Counted from the first letter of the stretch, positions 43,558-54,732 are shown. The stretch is DNA of 64,000 bases from Pyropia yezoensis (GCA_009829735.1 CM020618.1:11065119-11129118); one strand, 5' to 3'. The notes: generated from the sequence alone by a model not told the origin. A program made the numbers and translations.

Positions 43558-44322
43558 CTACTTTTCCAGCTGGCTAAAAAAGGCCAGCTGCTGCCCTCGC
43601 GCACTCATAGCATCGTTGCCATCACCACCCCCCGTCGTCTCGGCAGCACAACCACCCGTCCCGGCCGCAGCTGCGGCTGCACTGGGGGCAGCGGCGGTGG
43701 TGGCGGCCACCATCGCTCCACTGCCCGCCGTCTTGCGCCGTGCTTGTATCCGCTGGTGACGCAAGCCGCGTGACAAAACCGCACATGCCCCCCAGGCCGA
43801 CTCACACAGAGCCAACCGGGGTACGCGGTCCTCCAGGTAGAGCACCGCCGCGCGTTGTCGGTCCTCCGGGTGGGTACAGAATGACGCCGTGGACCGCAAA
43901 ATCTGGTTGATAGCAAACGCCACCCCCGTGCGCAGGCGCCGACGGTCGCTGACGGTCAGCTTCAGATCCTTGTCCTTGGAGACGTTGACCCTCTGGATCG
44001 GAACCGGGGGGGGGGGGAGCGGGCGGTTGCCAGGGAAGAACAGCCCCCCCCGGCCGCTGGTGCGGCGGAAAGCGCTCGGCCCAGCCCCCCCTGCACTGGC
44101 GAGCGGTTCACCGCTGGCGGCAGCAGCAGCTGAGAACATGCCGGGGGGTTGAGCAGGAGCGGGGGCGTGAGCGACGGGGGGGAGGGGGGCGGGGGCGGGG
44201 GGGGGGGGGGGGGGGGGGGCAGGTGCAAGCCGGGCTGGCGGGGACGGGGAAGGGTGCTGACTGCCCCCGCCCTCTACGAACAGCGCTGCCGCGACCTGCG
44301 AGGCTGCCAACAAGCCGTCCAC
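43558..44322 (-). CDS. Second ORF of the CACTA-like transposon (254 codons)
   Basis: Open from 44322 to 43558; the first codons may be an exon end since the true start is unclear. The N-terminal half is Pro/Ala-rich with a poly-Pro run that lies on a G homopolymer (44197-44219). The central block is basic and folded-looking (VSKDKDLKLTVSDRRRLRTG, NQILRSTASFCTHPEDRQRA, YLEDRVPRLALCESAWGACA). The C terminus is Ala/Gly-rich. CACTA elements often encode a second DNA-binding protein, which could be its role; I see no known domain. Confidence 0.55.
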   Translation of the reverse strand: MDGLLAASQVAAALFVEGGGSQHPSPSPPARLAPAPPPPPPPAPAPLPPVAHAPAPAQPPGMFSAAAAASGEPLASAGGAGPSAFRRTSGRGGLFFPGNRPLPPPPVPIQRVNVSKDKDLKLTVSDRRRLRTGVAFAINQILRSTASFCTHPEDRQRAAVLYLEDRVPRLALCESAWGACAVLSRGLRHQRIQARRKTAGSGAMVAATTAAAPSAAAAAAGTGGCAAETTGGGDGNDAMSARGQQLAFFSQLEK

Positions 44323-45034
44323 ATCTGAGAAGTGAAAACAAACGCGACAGCGAGCACAACTGGGCAGTCACGATGAAGTGTGAGACACAAAAGAACTCAG
44401 AAGCGCTTGATACCCAAGCGGAAAAACAGAAAATTCACAGACGTCCCACCTCGCTCCCGGCAGAAGATGGGCGTGGTACTTACTGATAGGAGCCCGGGGA
44501 GATCGGACAGAGCCCGACCACGTGCGTCGACGGGGCGGCATGGATGAAAGTAGCAAGGGGAAAAGGACAGCAGGTTGCAGATCGAGTACCACCGACGTGC
44601 ACGAAAGGGAGTGGGGATCGGTTGCGTGCAGCAGACGTGCACCAAGGGGAGGGGGGATCACACGCGCACAGGAGGAGAAGAGGGGCGCCCGCACCAGCAG
44701 CAGGAAGTGACTCGACGGGGACGACGCTGGTTGCGGGGGAAGACACACCGACAGCGCCGTGTGCGACACGCGCCGAGTGGTGCACCCTGGCACGTGGTAA
44801 AAGAGGGTGGAAGACGAATAAATTTATCGAGCAAACAACTTGCAATAAAGTCCAATCCAATGACTCAGCCTTTCATTGGCAATCAAATACTGAGTGGCTG
44901 CACGTCCCCCGCGTCCACAACCACATCTGTGGACCTACTGCGCCCGCCTCGTCGGCCGCGTGATGCGTTCCTCTGCCTTATGACAAGGAGGCCCAGCGGA
45001 GCAGGCAGCTGGCTTGCAGGCAGAAAGGATCCAT

Positions 45035-47866
45035 TTATTCCGTGCTAAACACCTCCCGTGTATACAAAACAACGTGCCTCCCTCTCACGAAAAGCGTCCC
45101 CACAACAGCGTCAATAGACATAACGTCGACGTACCGGAAGGCCCCTCCCAGGCTCAAAAAGCACTTCGTCTCTCGCCGCTTTTCAGGCAAGCCAAACGTG
45201 CCGCTTCGGTCAACCGCTGACTTCACACACTGCAGAAACGCGCACGCCTGGGGCTTCCCATCGATGAGGACGACAGCGTAGTGGTGCACGGCTCCATAAA
45301 CGTTGACGGGAACGCGGACTGCACCTTGCCCCCGCCCTGCAGCGCGCCTGACGTAAGAGCTTACTCGGACAAGATAGTCCCGCCGACTGTCGCCATCTTC
45401 AACAGCAGCCGGCACAGTGCCAGCAATTTGGCCATTTGCCAATCGCAGGCGGAAGTACTTCTTGGCAACTATTTCGTCAGGAATTGATGCCGCCCCGTCC
45501 ATCGCGAGAACCGCCTTCATCCTCGACAGCTCTGCGCCAACCAAATCAGCTGACCTGCGCTGGGGCGGGAGAAGATCCACTCTCGGATTATACGAAAGTG
45601 AAAACGTGCCGCCCGGGTCCCTGTCTTCTCGTGAAACAGGTTTTCCAGTCGCCTCAGCCCACTTGTCCGTCGCGTGGGTTTCCCCAAAATTCGTCACCAG
45701 CTCAGCATAGTACTTGGCCGATACCGCATTGGTAAGAGCTGCGTACGAGAACCGGCGAGAGCGGATGAGCCGCGTGAGGGTGCCTATGAGACGCTCGGCC
45801 GGGAACTGCCAGTAGGACCATGCGGGGCCGCAGGAACGCAGATTGGCGGTCACGTCCAACAGCGCGACGATGGTGGGCCGACACAGCCGCAGCCGCTCCA
45901 CTTTCCCAGCAAACACATGCGTGTAGTAGCCGTGGCAAAACATTTTGAGGTGCTTGTCGACCTTCTTGAGCTCGTCCTCTGTCACGGATCCCGGCTTGAA
46001 AAGTAGTCGGCCGGCGTGGCAAAGTTCCATAAACATTTTGAAGACGTTTTCAGGAATTCTATCGGCCAAAACAACTTCACCTGTGCAGAGCAGGAAGTAC
46101 ATCCAATCGACGGCCTTGTACGAGCCCGAATGCTTGTCGATATCGCGCAGGGCCCGTGCTTGACACAGAGGAACGGTTCGTTGACCCGCCCGGATTTCTC
46201 TGCCAATAGCTTCGCAGCTGGCCTTCGGGATGAGGCAGGGTTGGTCGTCACCCAGCTTCTCGTTCTCGCCAGAAAACAGTTCCCATAGCCGACGCACAAC
46301 GTTGCACAGAAACAGATGCATGGGGTCGTAAGGGAGCAGATCTGGGCCAATTTCCCACATGTACTTGAGCCCGGGGTAGCGTGCCTTGTCCGCTGGACTC
46401 GGGGCGAAGAACAGAGAGTACCCCTTGAACCCTTCTCTCTGCGCTAGAGCACGCACAGCCGACTGGCTCCGTCCCACTCGGCGGGCATTCTCCACCCTCG
46501 CAACACTGTCGGCCACGCTAGCCGCGGTGCGCCTGGGCGTAGCGTCGCCTTGAACGTCAAATCGGCGGCGCTTGGACGGAGGGGGGTTGCTGGGGTTGTA
46601 CGGTGGCTGGTAGGGTGGGTACCAGAAGCGGTTATGCGCGCGGACCCCGGCAAAGTCCCTAAACCTGCCGGGACGCTCGCCGTTAGTTCCGACAGCGTTG
46701 AGCAGCTTATCGCCAGCGGGCATGTCCGTCGTAAATTGGACGACGAACGCAAACATGACCTGGGGCTCCGAGTAGCCGGCGACCTCCACACCACTCACGC
46801 CTACAGCGAGGGCGTTCAGCTCGTTGGCGATCGGATGAAGAAATGACTCCATGTCCGCAGGTTGTGCCGGGCCTGGCGTAATTCCAACGATGACTTGCGA
46901 AACAATTCGAACCCTGGAGCTAGAATCAAGGTTCAAAATCGTTGCGATAATCGGCCATCCTTCGAATCCGCGCTGTTTCCAAGCTTGAAAACCGTCCGTT
47001 GAAGTGCTCAGAGCGACGGAAGTGTTGGAGGAGAAATAACCCTGTGCAACGAGCTTTCGAAACACTGCCCCGTCGAACCAGTCACGTAGATCCGTGGGTG
47101 GGCCTGCTGCAGCGGCCTCGCGCGCCTCTTTCATGGCGTTGACCATGCTCGGCCCAATGTGCGCATCAGCCAACATCATTTTCAGCCATGGTAGAAGCGG
47201 CCAATAGGTAGCTTGTTTGGCAGGCTGTCCGTTTGCGCGGTACCGTGCAGCCTTGCACACGTCGCACGCAGAGAAGGCATCACGGTCGGCGGTGAACGCA
47301 ACACAGCCGTTCCTGCAACAGTCGACCATCTTGGTGTGCAAGTCGACACTGGACTTCACCATAGAGCTGAGGGAGTGTGGCGTGCGACACGTCCCAGCGA
47401 AGCGACGCTGTAGTAGATAGTCCTCAGTACCCTCACGGGACCGGCAGTGCTGCACTACGAACGTGTACGCCACAAAGTCATCAACATTTTCTTCAAAATC
47501 TTGACTGGGTATACACACGCCGTTAGGTCGAACCAAGTGTAGCTCGGGAGCGGACGACGCGGGGGTAGCATCATCCGGTGGTCGCTCGTCGGCCTCGCTA
47601 CTATCACTATCTTTCGTGTCAACACGGATATCCGTGCTGCTGACAGAGGGACTTGTGTCTGGCGTAGGGTTGGCGGTAGGGAGGGCAAGCGGGGCGGCAG
47701 GCATCGAAGGGCCGTCCGGCGGGGAGGCGCTTGAGGCCGCCGCAGCACGGGGGCGAGGGGGAAGACCTCTGGTGGCACGCCGGTGTCTAAACCAGGACCT
47801 CTCTGGCACATAAGAAATGCCACCCGGCGTCCCTCCGCTGCACATGGCGCAAGAGCACGCCCTCAT
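45035..47866 (-). CDS. tnp2/Plavaka-type transposase
   Basis: Would cut and paste this element by binding its TIRs. 943 residues from ATG 47866; a later Met (47845) is also possible. The first 120 residues are low complexity. A zinc-binding cluster, C183/C184, C188, C201, C204 (CCRNGCVAF, ACDVCKAARYR), precedes YWPLLPWLKMML, as in tnp2 transposases. The RNase H-like core shows TDGFQAWKQRGFEGWPI (D291), then PGPAQPADMESFLHPIANEL, TTDMPAGDK (D381), YDPMHLFLCNVVRRLWELF (D514) and WQFPAERLIGTL (E691), matching the acidic positions of this family. A nuclear signal-like KRRRFD lies between. The frame is intact. The C-terminal 200 residues match nothing I know. Confidence 0.85.
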   Translation of the reverse strand: MRACSCAMCSGGTPGGISYVPERSWFRHRRATRGLPPRPRAAAASSASPPDGPSMPAAPLALPTANPTPDTSPSVSSTDIRVDTKDSDSSEADERPPDDATPASSAPELHLVRPNGVCIPSQDFEENVDDFVAYTFVVQHCRSREGTEDYLLQRRFAGTCRTPHSLSSMVKSSVDLHTKMVDCCRNGCVAFTADRDAFSACDVCKAARYRANGQPAKQATYWPLLPWLKMMLADAHIGPSMVNAMKEAREAAAAGPPTDLRDWFDGAVFRKLVAQGYFSSNTSVALSTSTDGFQAWKQRGFEGWPIIATILNLDSSSRVRIVSQVIVGITPGPAQPADMESFLHPIANELNALAVGVSGVEVAGYSEPQVMFAFVVQFTTDMPAGDKLLNAVGTNGERPGRFRDFAGVRAHNRFWYPPYQPPYNPSNPPPSKRRRFDVQGDATPRRTAASVADSVARVENARRVGRSQSAVRALAQREGFKGYSLFFAPSPADKARYPGLKYMWEIGPDLLPYDPMHLFLCNVVRRLWELFSGENEKLGDDQPCLIPKASCEAIGREIRAGQRTVPLCQARALRDIDKHSGSYKAVDWMYFLLCTGEVVLADRIPENVFKMFMELCHAGRLLFKPGSVTEDELKKVDKHLKMFCHGYYTHVFAGKVERLRLCRPTIVALLDVTANLRSCGPAWSYWQFPAERLIGTLTRLIRSRRFSYAALTNAVSAKYYAELVTNFGETHATDKWAEATGKPVSREDRDPGGTFSLSYNPRVDLLPPQRRSADLVGAELSRMKAVLAMDGAASIPDEIVAKKYFRLRLANGQIAGTVPAAVEDGDSRRDYLVRVSSYVRRAAGRGQGAVRVPVNVYGAVHHYAVVLIDGKPQACAFLQCVKSAVDRSGTFGLPEKRRETKCFLSLGGAFRYVDVMSIDAVVGTLFVRGRHVVLYTREVFSTE

Positions 47867-48450
47867 GCTTGCCTGGCCAGGATGGGTCGGTTGGTTGAGG
47901 GAGGGGGGGGGGGGGGGGGGCAGGAGGGGATGGGCGACAGCGGGGTCGGGCAATCAGGGGGGGGGGGGGGGGGCAGCCGAGTACGGGCGAGAGCGCAGCC
48001 AGGCAAGCAGGGTCTGGCAAGCAGGGGGGGGAGCGAGGGTGGGGAGGGGGGGGGGGTGCGCGCCACGTTCTCGTGGCGGGGGTGAAGGCGCTACGATGGC
48101 TGTGATGTGCAGCAGACGAGCGCAGACCGGGTATCCCGCAGGCCATGTATATATACTCTTGGGAAAGGATCCTGCGGGCAGCCAGGCCCGCAATGGACGC
48201 CCACATCATATGACTCCATGATGGAGTCACACGACGTTTGATTGGATTGTTGGATGATTCTTGACCCTCCCGCGCCGTTCAGGAGGCCGTCCGGGATGAA
48301 TGTGGACCCAGCCGGACTGTTCTGGAGGCCGCTCCAGATGGTTCTGGAAGCGCTCAATGGAAGGCCAATCAGAGCTCGCATCGGGCATGCGCAGCTGTCA
48401 GGACCGCGTGATTGCCTGGAAGGCTCCTCAGATCCCGATTCCGGGTGGCC

Positions 48451-48495
48451 AAGGATCAAGAATCGCGGTTTTATCGTGATTCTGTTCCCATAGGG
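48451..48495 (-). repeat. Right TIR of the CACTA-like element
   Basis: On the minus strand it reads CCCTATGGGAACAGAATCAC and onward, pairing with 43309-43353. Confidence 0.9.
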
Positions 48496-48498
48496 CAT

Positions 48499-50296
48499 GC
48501 AGGCAGCTGCGCCGGCAGCTGGAGCAACCGCGAGGAAGCTCCGCACCAGCAGCTCCTGCGAGCGTGCAGGCGAGTCTACGGTGGCGAGTGAGCGCCGTCC
48601 GGTGGCTCGGGTAGCTCATCGAGGGGGGGCTGCCTTGTGCCGCGAGCACAGCCAACAGACAAGACGCCCTTGCCACTGCCTTCTCAAGTGTAGGCGCACG
48701 AGGTGAGCCTTGACGCGCAGGCGCTACGAGGGTAGACAAGGGCGAGTGGGTATCGCAACGGCGGCGGCGGGGTACAGTGCCAAGGTCCTTCCCACCCCCG
48801 CCTCTCCCTTCCCGTGAGAGAGTTGCCTTCCCGGTGCCACAGACTGGTCCCGAGGGAGGGGGGGAGGCTGGGCGTGGCGAATACCACCTCGCTCGCGCGC
48901 GTGGGTGTTGGATAACAACGCCGTGGTGGGGTGCCAATTGCAAGGGTTGCCTACACCGTTCCTCTCCCGCCGTGGTGACCGCTGTAGCTTGTTGGCCGGC
49001 ATTTCCCTGTCTGCCGCCGCCTTGCGGCGCCTCGCGGCAGCAGGGGCTGTCCCCCCGCTTTCCCCAGTGTCCCATAACCACAGCCGCCTCTGACCTTCCC
49101 TCGTCTAATGTAATCCCCTGCACCAGCTCTGGGGGTTCCTATCCCCCCCCCTTCTTGTCCACCGGGAGCCCGTGGCGGGCATCGCGGCCTTTTTTTTCTT
49201 TTTGAACCGCCAGAATGTACCCCACTACCTCAGGACGTTGGCCAACCGCTTGGCCGTCCTCAGCGACGAGCTTGGGCGGCGCTGCAGTTGGGAGGGTAAG
49301 AAGAAGAAGAGAGACCGCTGTGGACGCCGCCCGTGTGGACGCGTGCGGACCTCTCGTGCACCATCCCCCCCACCCCCCCCCCTGCTCTCGCCAGGGCGGT
49401 CGTGTATCGCGGCGGCAGCTGGTACTTGTACTCCAGTGCCTACGGGGATGCCTCCCGCGCCGCTTGGGCGCGTTGCAGGCGGCAGCGGCGGCGGCGCGAC
49501 ACCGCCCCAGAGGGGCGGCCAGTGGCACGCCCCCCGTCGTCGCTGTAGTAGAGCCAGAGGGGAGGGGGGATGAGACGGGACAGTGGGATGGGGAGGAACA
49601 GAGCCATCTGTGGGTACATAGCGACGTCAGCAAAAGGATGGACGGAAGACGAAGTCAAACAACAAACGATAAAAACGGTGTGGGGGCGGAGGCGGCTACG
49701 GGGCACCTCCCTTTACTTTCCCCTCTGCCCTCTTCGGGACTCCCCTCTCGGGTCTGCCCTGACGGCGACCCTCCCGGGCAGACCTCTCCTTTCCCCAGCA
49801 GGAGATACAGCGGCCGCCACGGACGTGGCGCCGCCCCCACCCCCCGCGCGCACTGGGGTTTGACTGCGTGGCGTCGCACGGCACAGCGGCCGCCGCTACC
49901 AAACGCGCACCCCACCGCTTGCACCCCCCGCCTCCACCCCCCCCCGCCCCCCACCGCGGCCGTTCTGTCATAGACCCTCCCCCCCCCTCACACCTGTTAC
50001 GTCTCCTCTCCCAACACGTGTTCCACCACGTCCCCCTCCCGGGCCATGCCCCCCCCCCCACCCTCTTCCACCTCCTCCTCATCCTGCGGCAGTGTGTCCG
50101 TGTTTGTCCCGCCCCCCTCGCCCCCGCCCCCCGGCTCGGGCACATGCCCTCCATCCCCCCCTTCTTACCTTACTCACCGCCCCCCCACTCGCATCGCCTC
50201 CCCCCACCCCCCCGGTACTTACACCCCCCCTCCCACACGGCGGTTGCGTCAGCACGACCGCCACCTCACGAACCCCTTAGTATCTGATTGTCCTTT
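48499..50296. other. Unassigned region with possible exons
   Basis: Plus-strand stretches 48905-49090 (GVLDNNAVVGCQLQGL, SLLAGISLSAAALRRLAAAG) and 49214-49295 (NVPHYLRTLANRLAVLSDEL, ending at GTAAGA) look protein-like, the second flanked by a pyrimidine-tract acceptor. A further block ending 49548 reads VYRGGSWYLYSSAYGDASRA. Splice phases between them could not all be matched, so no gene is called. 49,900-50,270 is C-rich low complexity. Confidence 0.3.
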
Positions 50297-52224
50297 GGTT
50301 ACCCGTGAGAGTAGAGCCGCGCTTGCCAGGGTGACGTTTCGATTTAATCGTAGAGCTATAGAGAAAAAGAAAAAGAGAAACAACGTCCAAAGAAGACATA
50401 AAAAGACACGAGAGAGTGAAGCCCCCGAGTCAGAAAAACAATGGTCGTGCGCAAGCGCGAAACTCTCGATGGACAGGGTGGGATGGTGGGAAGGCGGAAA
50501 AACAGCGGACGTGGGGAACAGAGCTGGGGGCAGGACGCGGCTGCGTCGCCCGTACATAAGCTCATCCCGGGGGACGGATCGGGTCTGCCCGATCGTGTGG
50601 CTACGATCTGGGGTGCTGTCTGGGACAGCTGTGCCACCACAAAGATCAGTGGTGGGATACGCCAGGTCCGGGGAGAAGGGATCCAGCTCAACTCCCCAAC
50701 GTCGCACCGCCCATTCCATTCCCTTAATGTCTAACTAGGGGACGCGAATGTGTGCAATAACCGAAGGACAAAGGGATACTGAGAGGTTATGTACACTCAC
50801 TCGCGTCCCCTAATTAGACATTTACGGAACGGAATGGGCGGAGCGGAATTGGGGCGTTGGGCTGGATCCCTTCTCCCCGGAACTGGCCAGTTGCACCACT
50901 GATCTTTGTGGTGGCACACCTGTCCCGGCAGCACGCCTAGTTCAGAGGGCGTTTCTTGTGCAGCCTGGGTCTCACGGGCTCGCTCGTCTCCTCATTGGCC
51001 GACGAAGATCAATTCGATCGCTCTGAGAGGCAATGCTGTCACCGCATTGGCTCAAGAGCGAGGTGTCAGGTATTTTTCTTCCTTTGGGCCACAGGAAGTT
51101 GAAGAATGTACACGTGTTCACCTGCACCCGTTGTCGCGGCTGTGTGTGGCAGGTGAGAATAGAAAAGATTAGAAAAGGATGAATAGTGGAGAGTCAACCG
51201 TTTCTCAAAGAACGGCTGCAAGAACGAAGCACCACACCTTGGTGAAGTGCCACCCACCCCACCTCAGCCCCTCGCACAGCGCCCAAAGGCCACCACCCTC
51301 GCCCGGCGCACCCCCCAAAGGCTCACTACCCGCCACACCCGGCGTTGGCGAGGTGAAACAGGGGTGGGCCCGGCGCAGGGGGCGTCTTTTCACGTCTCGG
51401 GGGAGGTCCGGTCCCCCCATGACAGTGACTCTACCACCTGTTGTGGATGTACGGTCTTCTGCATCTCGGAGGCTTTTCGACCCTCAAAGTGCACCTGCAG
51501 ACGCTTCCCCGGGGCATCTCAGAGATGTCTGAGAATGCCCGGGGTAACAGCGACAGGAATGGAGTAATTGATGGGTGAAGGGCTGTCACATTCAGACCCC
51601 GGCGTGGGGGGGGGGTTGAAGGGGGAGAGGCGTCAAGGCGACGGGAGGGGGGGGAGGGGAGGGGTGGAAATGTCACGCAAGGGGTTAGGTTGATTCAATC
51701 GCGGTGACACGCTCATGCGCAAGATCCGGGTGGCTGCGTCACCAGGGCTGCGCCCGACCGTCCCTTACGGCCTGTGGCGTGGGGTGAAAATTGGGGTCAT
51801 GAAAAACCCCCAATTTTCTTCTCAGCCACTCACAGGGCTGCACGTTTCTTTGAAAAGGCTGGTGTAAAGACACTCAGGCTGCACACCTTAACTAGGCGTG
51901 GCAGCAGCCCAGGTCGTTGCCACACGACCGGGCCGACCCGATCCATCTCCCGCGAATGAGCTTATGTACGGGCGACGCCGCCGCGTCCTCCCCACTGCTC
52001 TGTTCCCCACGTCCGCTGTTTTTCCGCCTTCCCATCTTCCCACCCTGTCCCGCGAGAGTTCGTGCACGTGCACAGCCATTGTTTTTCTGACTCGAGGGAG
52101 TTCCATCTGGTGATTGGAATCTGTCTTCTTTGGACGGTTATTCTCTTATTCTATTTTCTCTGTAGCTCAACGATTAAATCGGAACGTCACCTGGCATACG
52201 CGGCCCTCACTCTCACGGGTAACC
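50297..52224. mobile_element. Long-TIR (foldback or MULE-like) element, 1.9 kb
   Basis: Arms of about 330 bp in inverted orientation: 50297-50615 plus 50932-50942, against 52224-51890. Outer ends read GGTTACCCGTGAGAGT on both sides. Matching blocks include GAGTCAGAAAAACAATGG, GGAAGGCGGAAAAACAGCGG and CCGTACATAAGCTCAT. No convincing target duplication is seen and the interior has no transposase. The left arm is split by a hairpin element (50616-50931). Long TIRs suggest a MULE or foldback type, unproven. Confidence 0.8.
50616..50931. mobile_element. Hairpin (palindromic) element nested in the TIR arm
   Basis: Arms 50616-50747 and 50801-50931 are inverted copies (GTGCCACCACAAAGATCAGT in both), with a loop of about 53 bp. 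The ends read CTGTCTGGGACAG and, reversed, CTGCCGGGACAG. The right arm of the host element lacks it, so it inserted later. Confidence 0.85.
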
Positions 52225-52336
52225 TTAGAAGCGTCACTGGTCGAGGAATCCCTCCTCCCCACCGCCGATTGGCTCCCCCGCCTCGGTAAGGCGCCGGTGC
52301 ACCCCCCCCGCCTCCCCATGGTGGCTTAAAACACAA

Positions 52337-52630
52337 TCAGCCGCCCGCCGCCCCCATCATTGGGCAGCAGCAGCAGCACCCCCTCCCCCGGGGTCCGCCC
52401 AGCCGCAGCCGGTTGTAGTACGCCTCCCGCGCCCGCCGCACCGTGTACATGCTATACTTGCGGGCGAGCGCAATGCCGCCCCGGAGGCTGCCACCGCCAC
52501 CACCACCGCCGTCGCCGAGGGCACCGTCATTCAGCGCGCCGAGCATGAAAATCCAGAGGGTGACAACGCCCTGATCGTCGGCGTTGCCCACCACGTTGAG
52601 CCGCCCGCCATGCCCGTGCCGCCACCCCAC
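52337..52630 (-). CDS. Possible C-terminal exon, hypothetical protein
   Basis: Minus-strand frame with G/C-rich third positions and balanced composition: RLNVVGNADDQGVVTLWIFM, LGALNDGALGD, then poly-Gly, RKYSMYTVRRAREAYYNRLR and a Cys-run tail before the stop at 52337. Upstream frames are disrupted by CCG runs and no start could be chosen. Not recognised. Confidence 0.35.
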   Translation of the reverse strand: MGWRHGHGGRLNVVGNADDQGVVTLWIFMLGALNDGALGDGGGGGGGSLRGGIALARKYSMYTVRRAREAYYNRLRLGGPRGRGCCCCCPMMGAAGG

Positions 52631-52639
52631 CGCCGCCCC

Positions 52640-53900
52640 CCCTCCGCGGGGCCGGCTCGGCCGCGGGCCTGGGACGCCGGCGGCGGCGGCGGCGGCTGCA
52701 GGAGCGCGTGGCGGCGGCCGTGGCGGGCCCGCCGCCAGGGCCGCCCCTTCCCGCGCGCCCCCGCCGCAGCGGCCTCCGCGGCCACGGCGGCAGTCCCTAC
52801 CGCTACTACGGGGGCCGCCTCAAAAAGCAGCGCACGCCAACGGAGGCGGCGGCTGCCGCCACCACCACCGCCGCCGCCGCCGCTGCCGCACGGGTGGCGC
52901 CGCGCTGCCCCGCCGTCGCGGCCGCGGCTGCCGCAGCGGCCGCCGCGTCCAGACGCAGCCGCCCGCGGGGCCGGCGCGCGGACAGGGGATCGCCGCGGTG
53001 TTGTGCGCGGGCGCCGCCGAGGCGCCGCCGCCGCCGCCCTGCCCAACCCTCCCCCCACCACGGTGGCGGCGGCGGCGGCGCCCTACGCACAGAGGGAGGG
53101 GTGGGGCGAGGGCGGCCGCCCGCGGGGTGGGTGTGCGGGCGTGGCGCTCGCCGACGGTGTGCGCTCGCTCGCCCATCGGGACGCCCACGTGTCGGTCGTG
53201 CACATGAAATAGGGCTGGCATCGTCTGGTGCGGCAGGTTGTTTGGGAATGGGATGATGGATCTCGCTGCGGTTGACGCGAGGTGGCCTCGGCAACGCGCG
53301 GAGCAGAATGCCTCAGTCGTCATCTTGCATCTGCCGGCCCACACAGCAGCGTCGCACCTCGGCAGCGGCGGCTGCCGCCGCGGGGCGCTGCGGGCTTGGC
53401 CACCCCGCTCCGGTTTCCCGCCCCCCCACGGCCGTCTACCCCCCCCTCATCGCCCTCCCATCCGGCCACCGGCCATGCCCACTCCCTCTCCCCTGGCCGC
53501 TTTCCTCACCCTCCCCGCCGCCGCCGCCGCTGGCTGCCCCGGCGACAGCGGCGGCGGCGGCGGTGGCGGCCGCGGCCGCCGCCGCCGCGCCCGCACCCGC
53601 CGGCCAGCCCCGCCGGCGGCGGCAGCGGCCGGCAGCGGCAGCGGCAGCGGCGGCAGCGGCGGCAACCGGCGGCGGCCCCCCGGGCGGTGGCCGCCCCCCT
53701 CCGCGTTCGTGGTGCTGTCGGCTGCCGCCGCGGCGGTCGCCGCCGCCGCCGCCGCCTACCTCCGGCCACCCCACCGTGCAGCGGCGGCCGCCGCCGCGGC
53801 GGTCACCTCGTGGGCGCTGCCCGACTGGTGGCCCCGCTGCCCGCGCGGCGACGGCGGCGGCAGCGGCGGCGGCGGCGGCGTGGCGGGGGGTTCGGTCTCC
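52640..53900. other. CCG/GGC-rich low-complexity region
   Basis: Triplet runs give Ala, Pro, Arg or Gly tracts on both strands. A plus-strand reading ending at 53212 (GVALADGVRSLAHRDAHVSV) and one near 52790 (SPYRYYGGRLKKQRTPTEAA) look coding but are in different frames. No gene is called. Confidence 0.4.
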
Positions 53901-53904
53901 CCCC

Positions 53905-54732
53905 CGGACCCTTGGCATCGAGACAAGGGAGTCGATGCCGTACCACCCGCAGACGAACGGGCAGGTGGAGCGATACAACCGCACCATCGTCAAGCAGATC
54001 CGGCACTACGTCGCGGACAACCCGCGACGATGGGACGAGCTCTTGCCCATTCTCACGTACGCGTACAACACGCGGCCGCATCGCTGGACCGTCGTGGCGC
54101 CGTTCGAGATGGTCATCCCCAGGCGGATCCCCAACCTCAGTGTCCACAGTCCCCCACCCGGCGTGTCCATTCAAGCACCCGGTACGACTAAGGACGGCTC
54201 ACCCTTGTTAGTCAAACGCTCCTTCATGGCTCGGCTCCGCAAGACGATCCCGAAAGTTGCCGAAGCGCTGCGCAAGACGCAGCAGCGTTACAAGAAGACG
54301 TACGACAAGAACCTTGCCACCCGAAACAAGGACGTGAAGATCGGCGACTACGTGTACCTCAAGGCACACCAGCGAGAGCACAAGTTGTCCAGCCTTACGA
54401 ACGGGCCGTTCTTTGTCGTCGACCTGGACGACAAGACGTTCGTCGTGCAGGTGGGGGAAGAGGAGAGCAGGGTGTCGTGGGACCAAGCGACCCCGGCCCC
54501 ACGGCCGGACGCCGCGGGACAAGCCGACGGTACCCCACACGCCCTCCTCAAGGACAAAGTCAACTTGTCCGACCGCCCCTCCGTAAGTGACGACTACCTC
54601 ATCGAGAAGCTTGCAGGGCTCCGATGCGTCGACGAAGAGCACCAGGCCCGAGGGCGGTGGTGGGGGTACAAGGCCGAGGACGACACGTGGACACCACTTG
54701 GCGACCTCCCGAAGCACTTGATCCTGCGTTAG
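53905..54732 (+). pseudogene. pol: Integrase C-terminal half plus chromodomain, Ty3/gypsy element E
   Basis: Third Ty3/gypsy family, 5'-truncated at a junction with CCG-rich sequence near 53,905. It begins just before the last catalytic residue (GIETRESMPYHPQTNGQVER, carrying the Glu), then NTRPHRWTVVAPFEMVIPRR, a basic helix (TQQRYKKTYDKNLATR), a GPF motif (LTNGPFFVVDLDDKTFVVQV) and a chromodomain-like end (DYLIEKLAGLRCVDEEHQAR, GRWWGYKAEDDTWTPLGDLP). RT, RNase H and the first two acidic residues are missing. The TAG at 54730-54732 follows HLILR in a position where related ends continue; the frame stays open beyond it. Confidence 0.88.

Larger units (their letters stand above)
43309..48495 (-). 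mobile_element. CACTA/Plavaka-like DNA transposon, 5.2 kb
   Basis: Terminal inverted repeats start CCCTAAGGGAACAGAATCAC on the left and CCCTATGGGAACAGAATCAC on the right and stay similar for about 45 bp. CAT flanks both ends (43306-43308 and 48496-48498), a 3-bp target duplication as in CACTA elements. It carries a tnp2-type transposase (minus, 47866-45035) and a second minus-strand ORF (44322-43558). Subterminal ACGAT-like motifs recur at the left end (43326-43401). The transposase frame is open with key residues present, so this may be an autonomous copy. Confidence 0.9.

Noticed and set aside
43312..48492. TA target duplication for the CACTA-like element (Tc1/mariner type)
   Set aside because: TA flanks the inner GGGAACAG ends, but the inverted similarity extends outward to CCCTA and CAT then flanks both ends, which fits the tnp2 transposase better.
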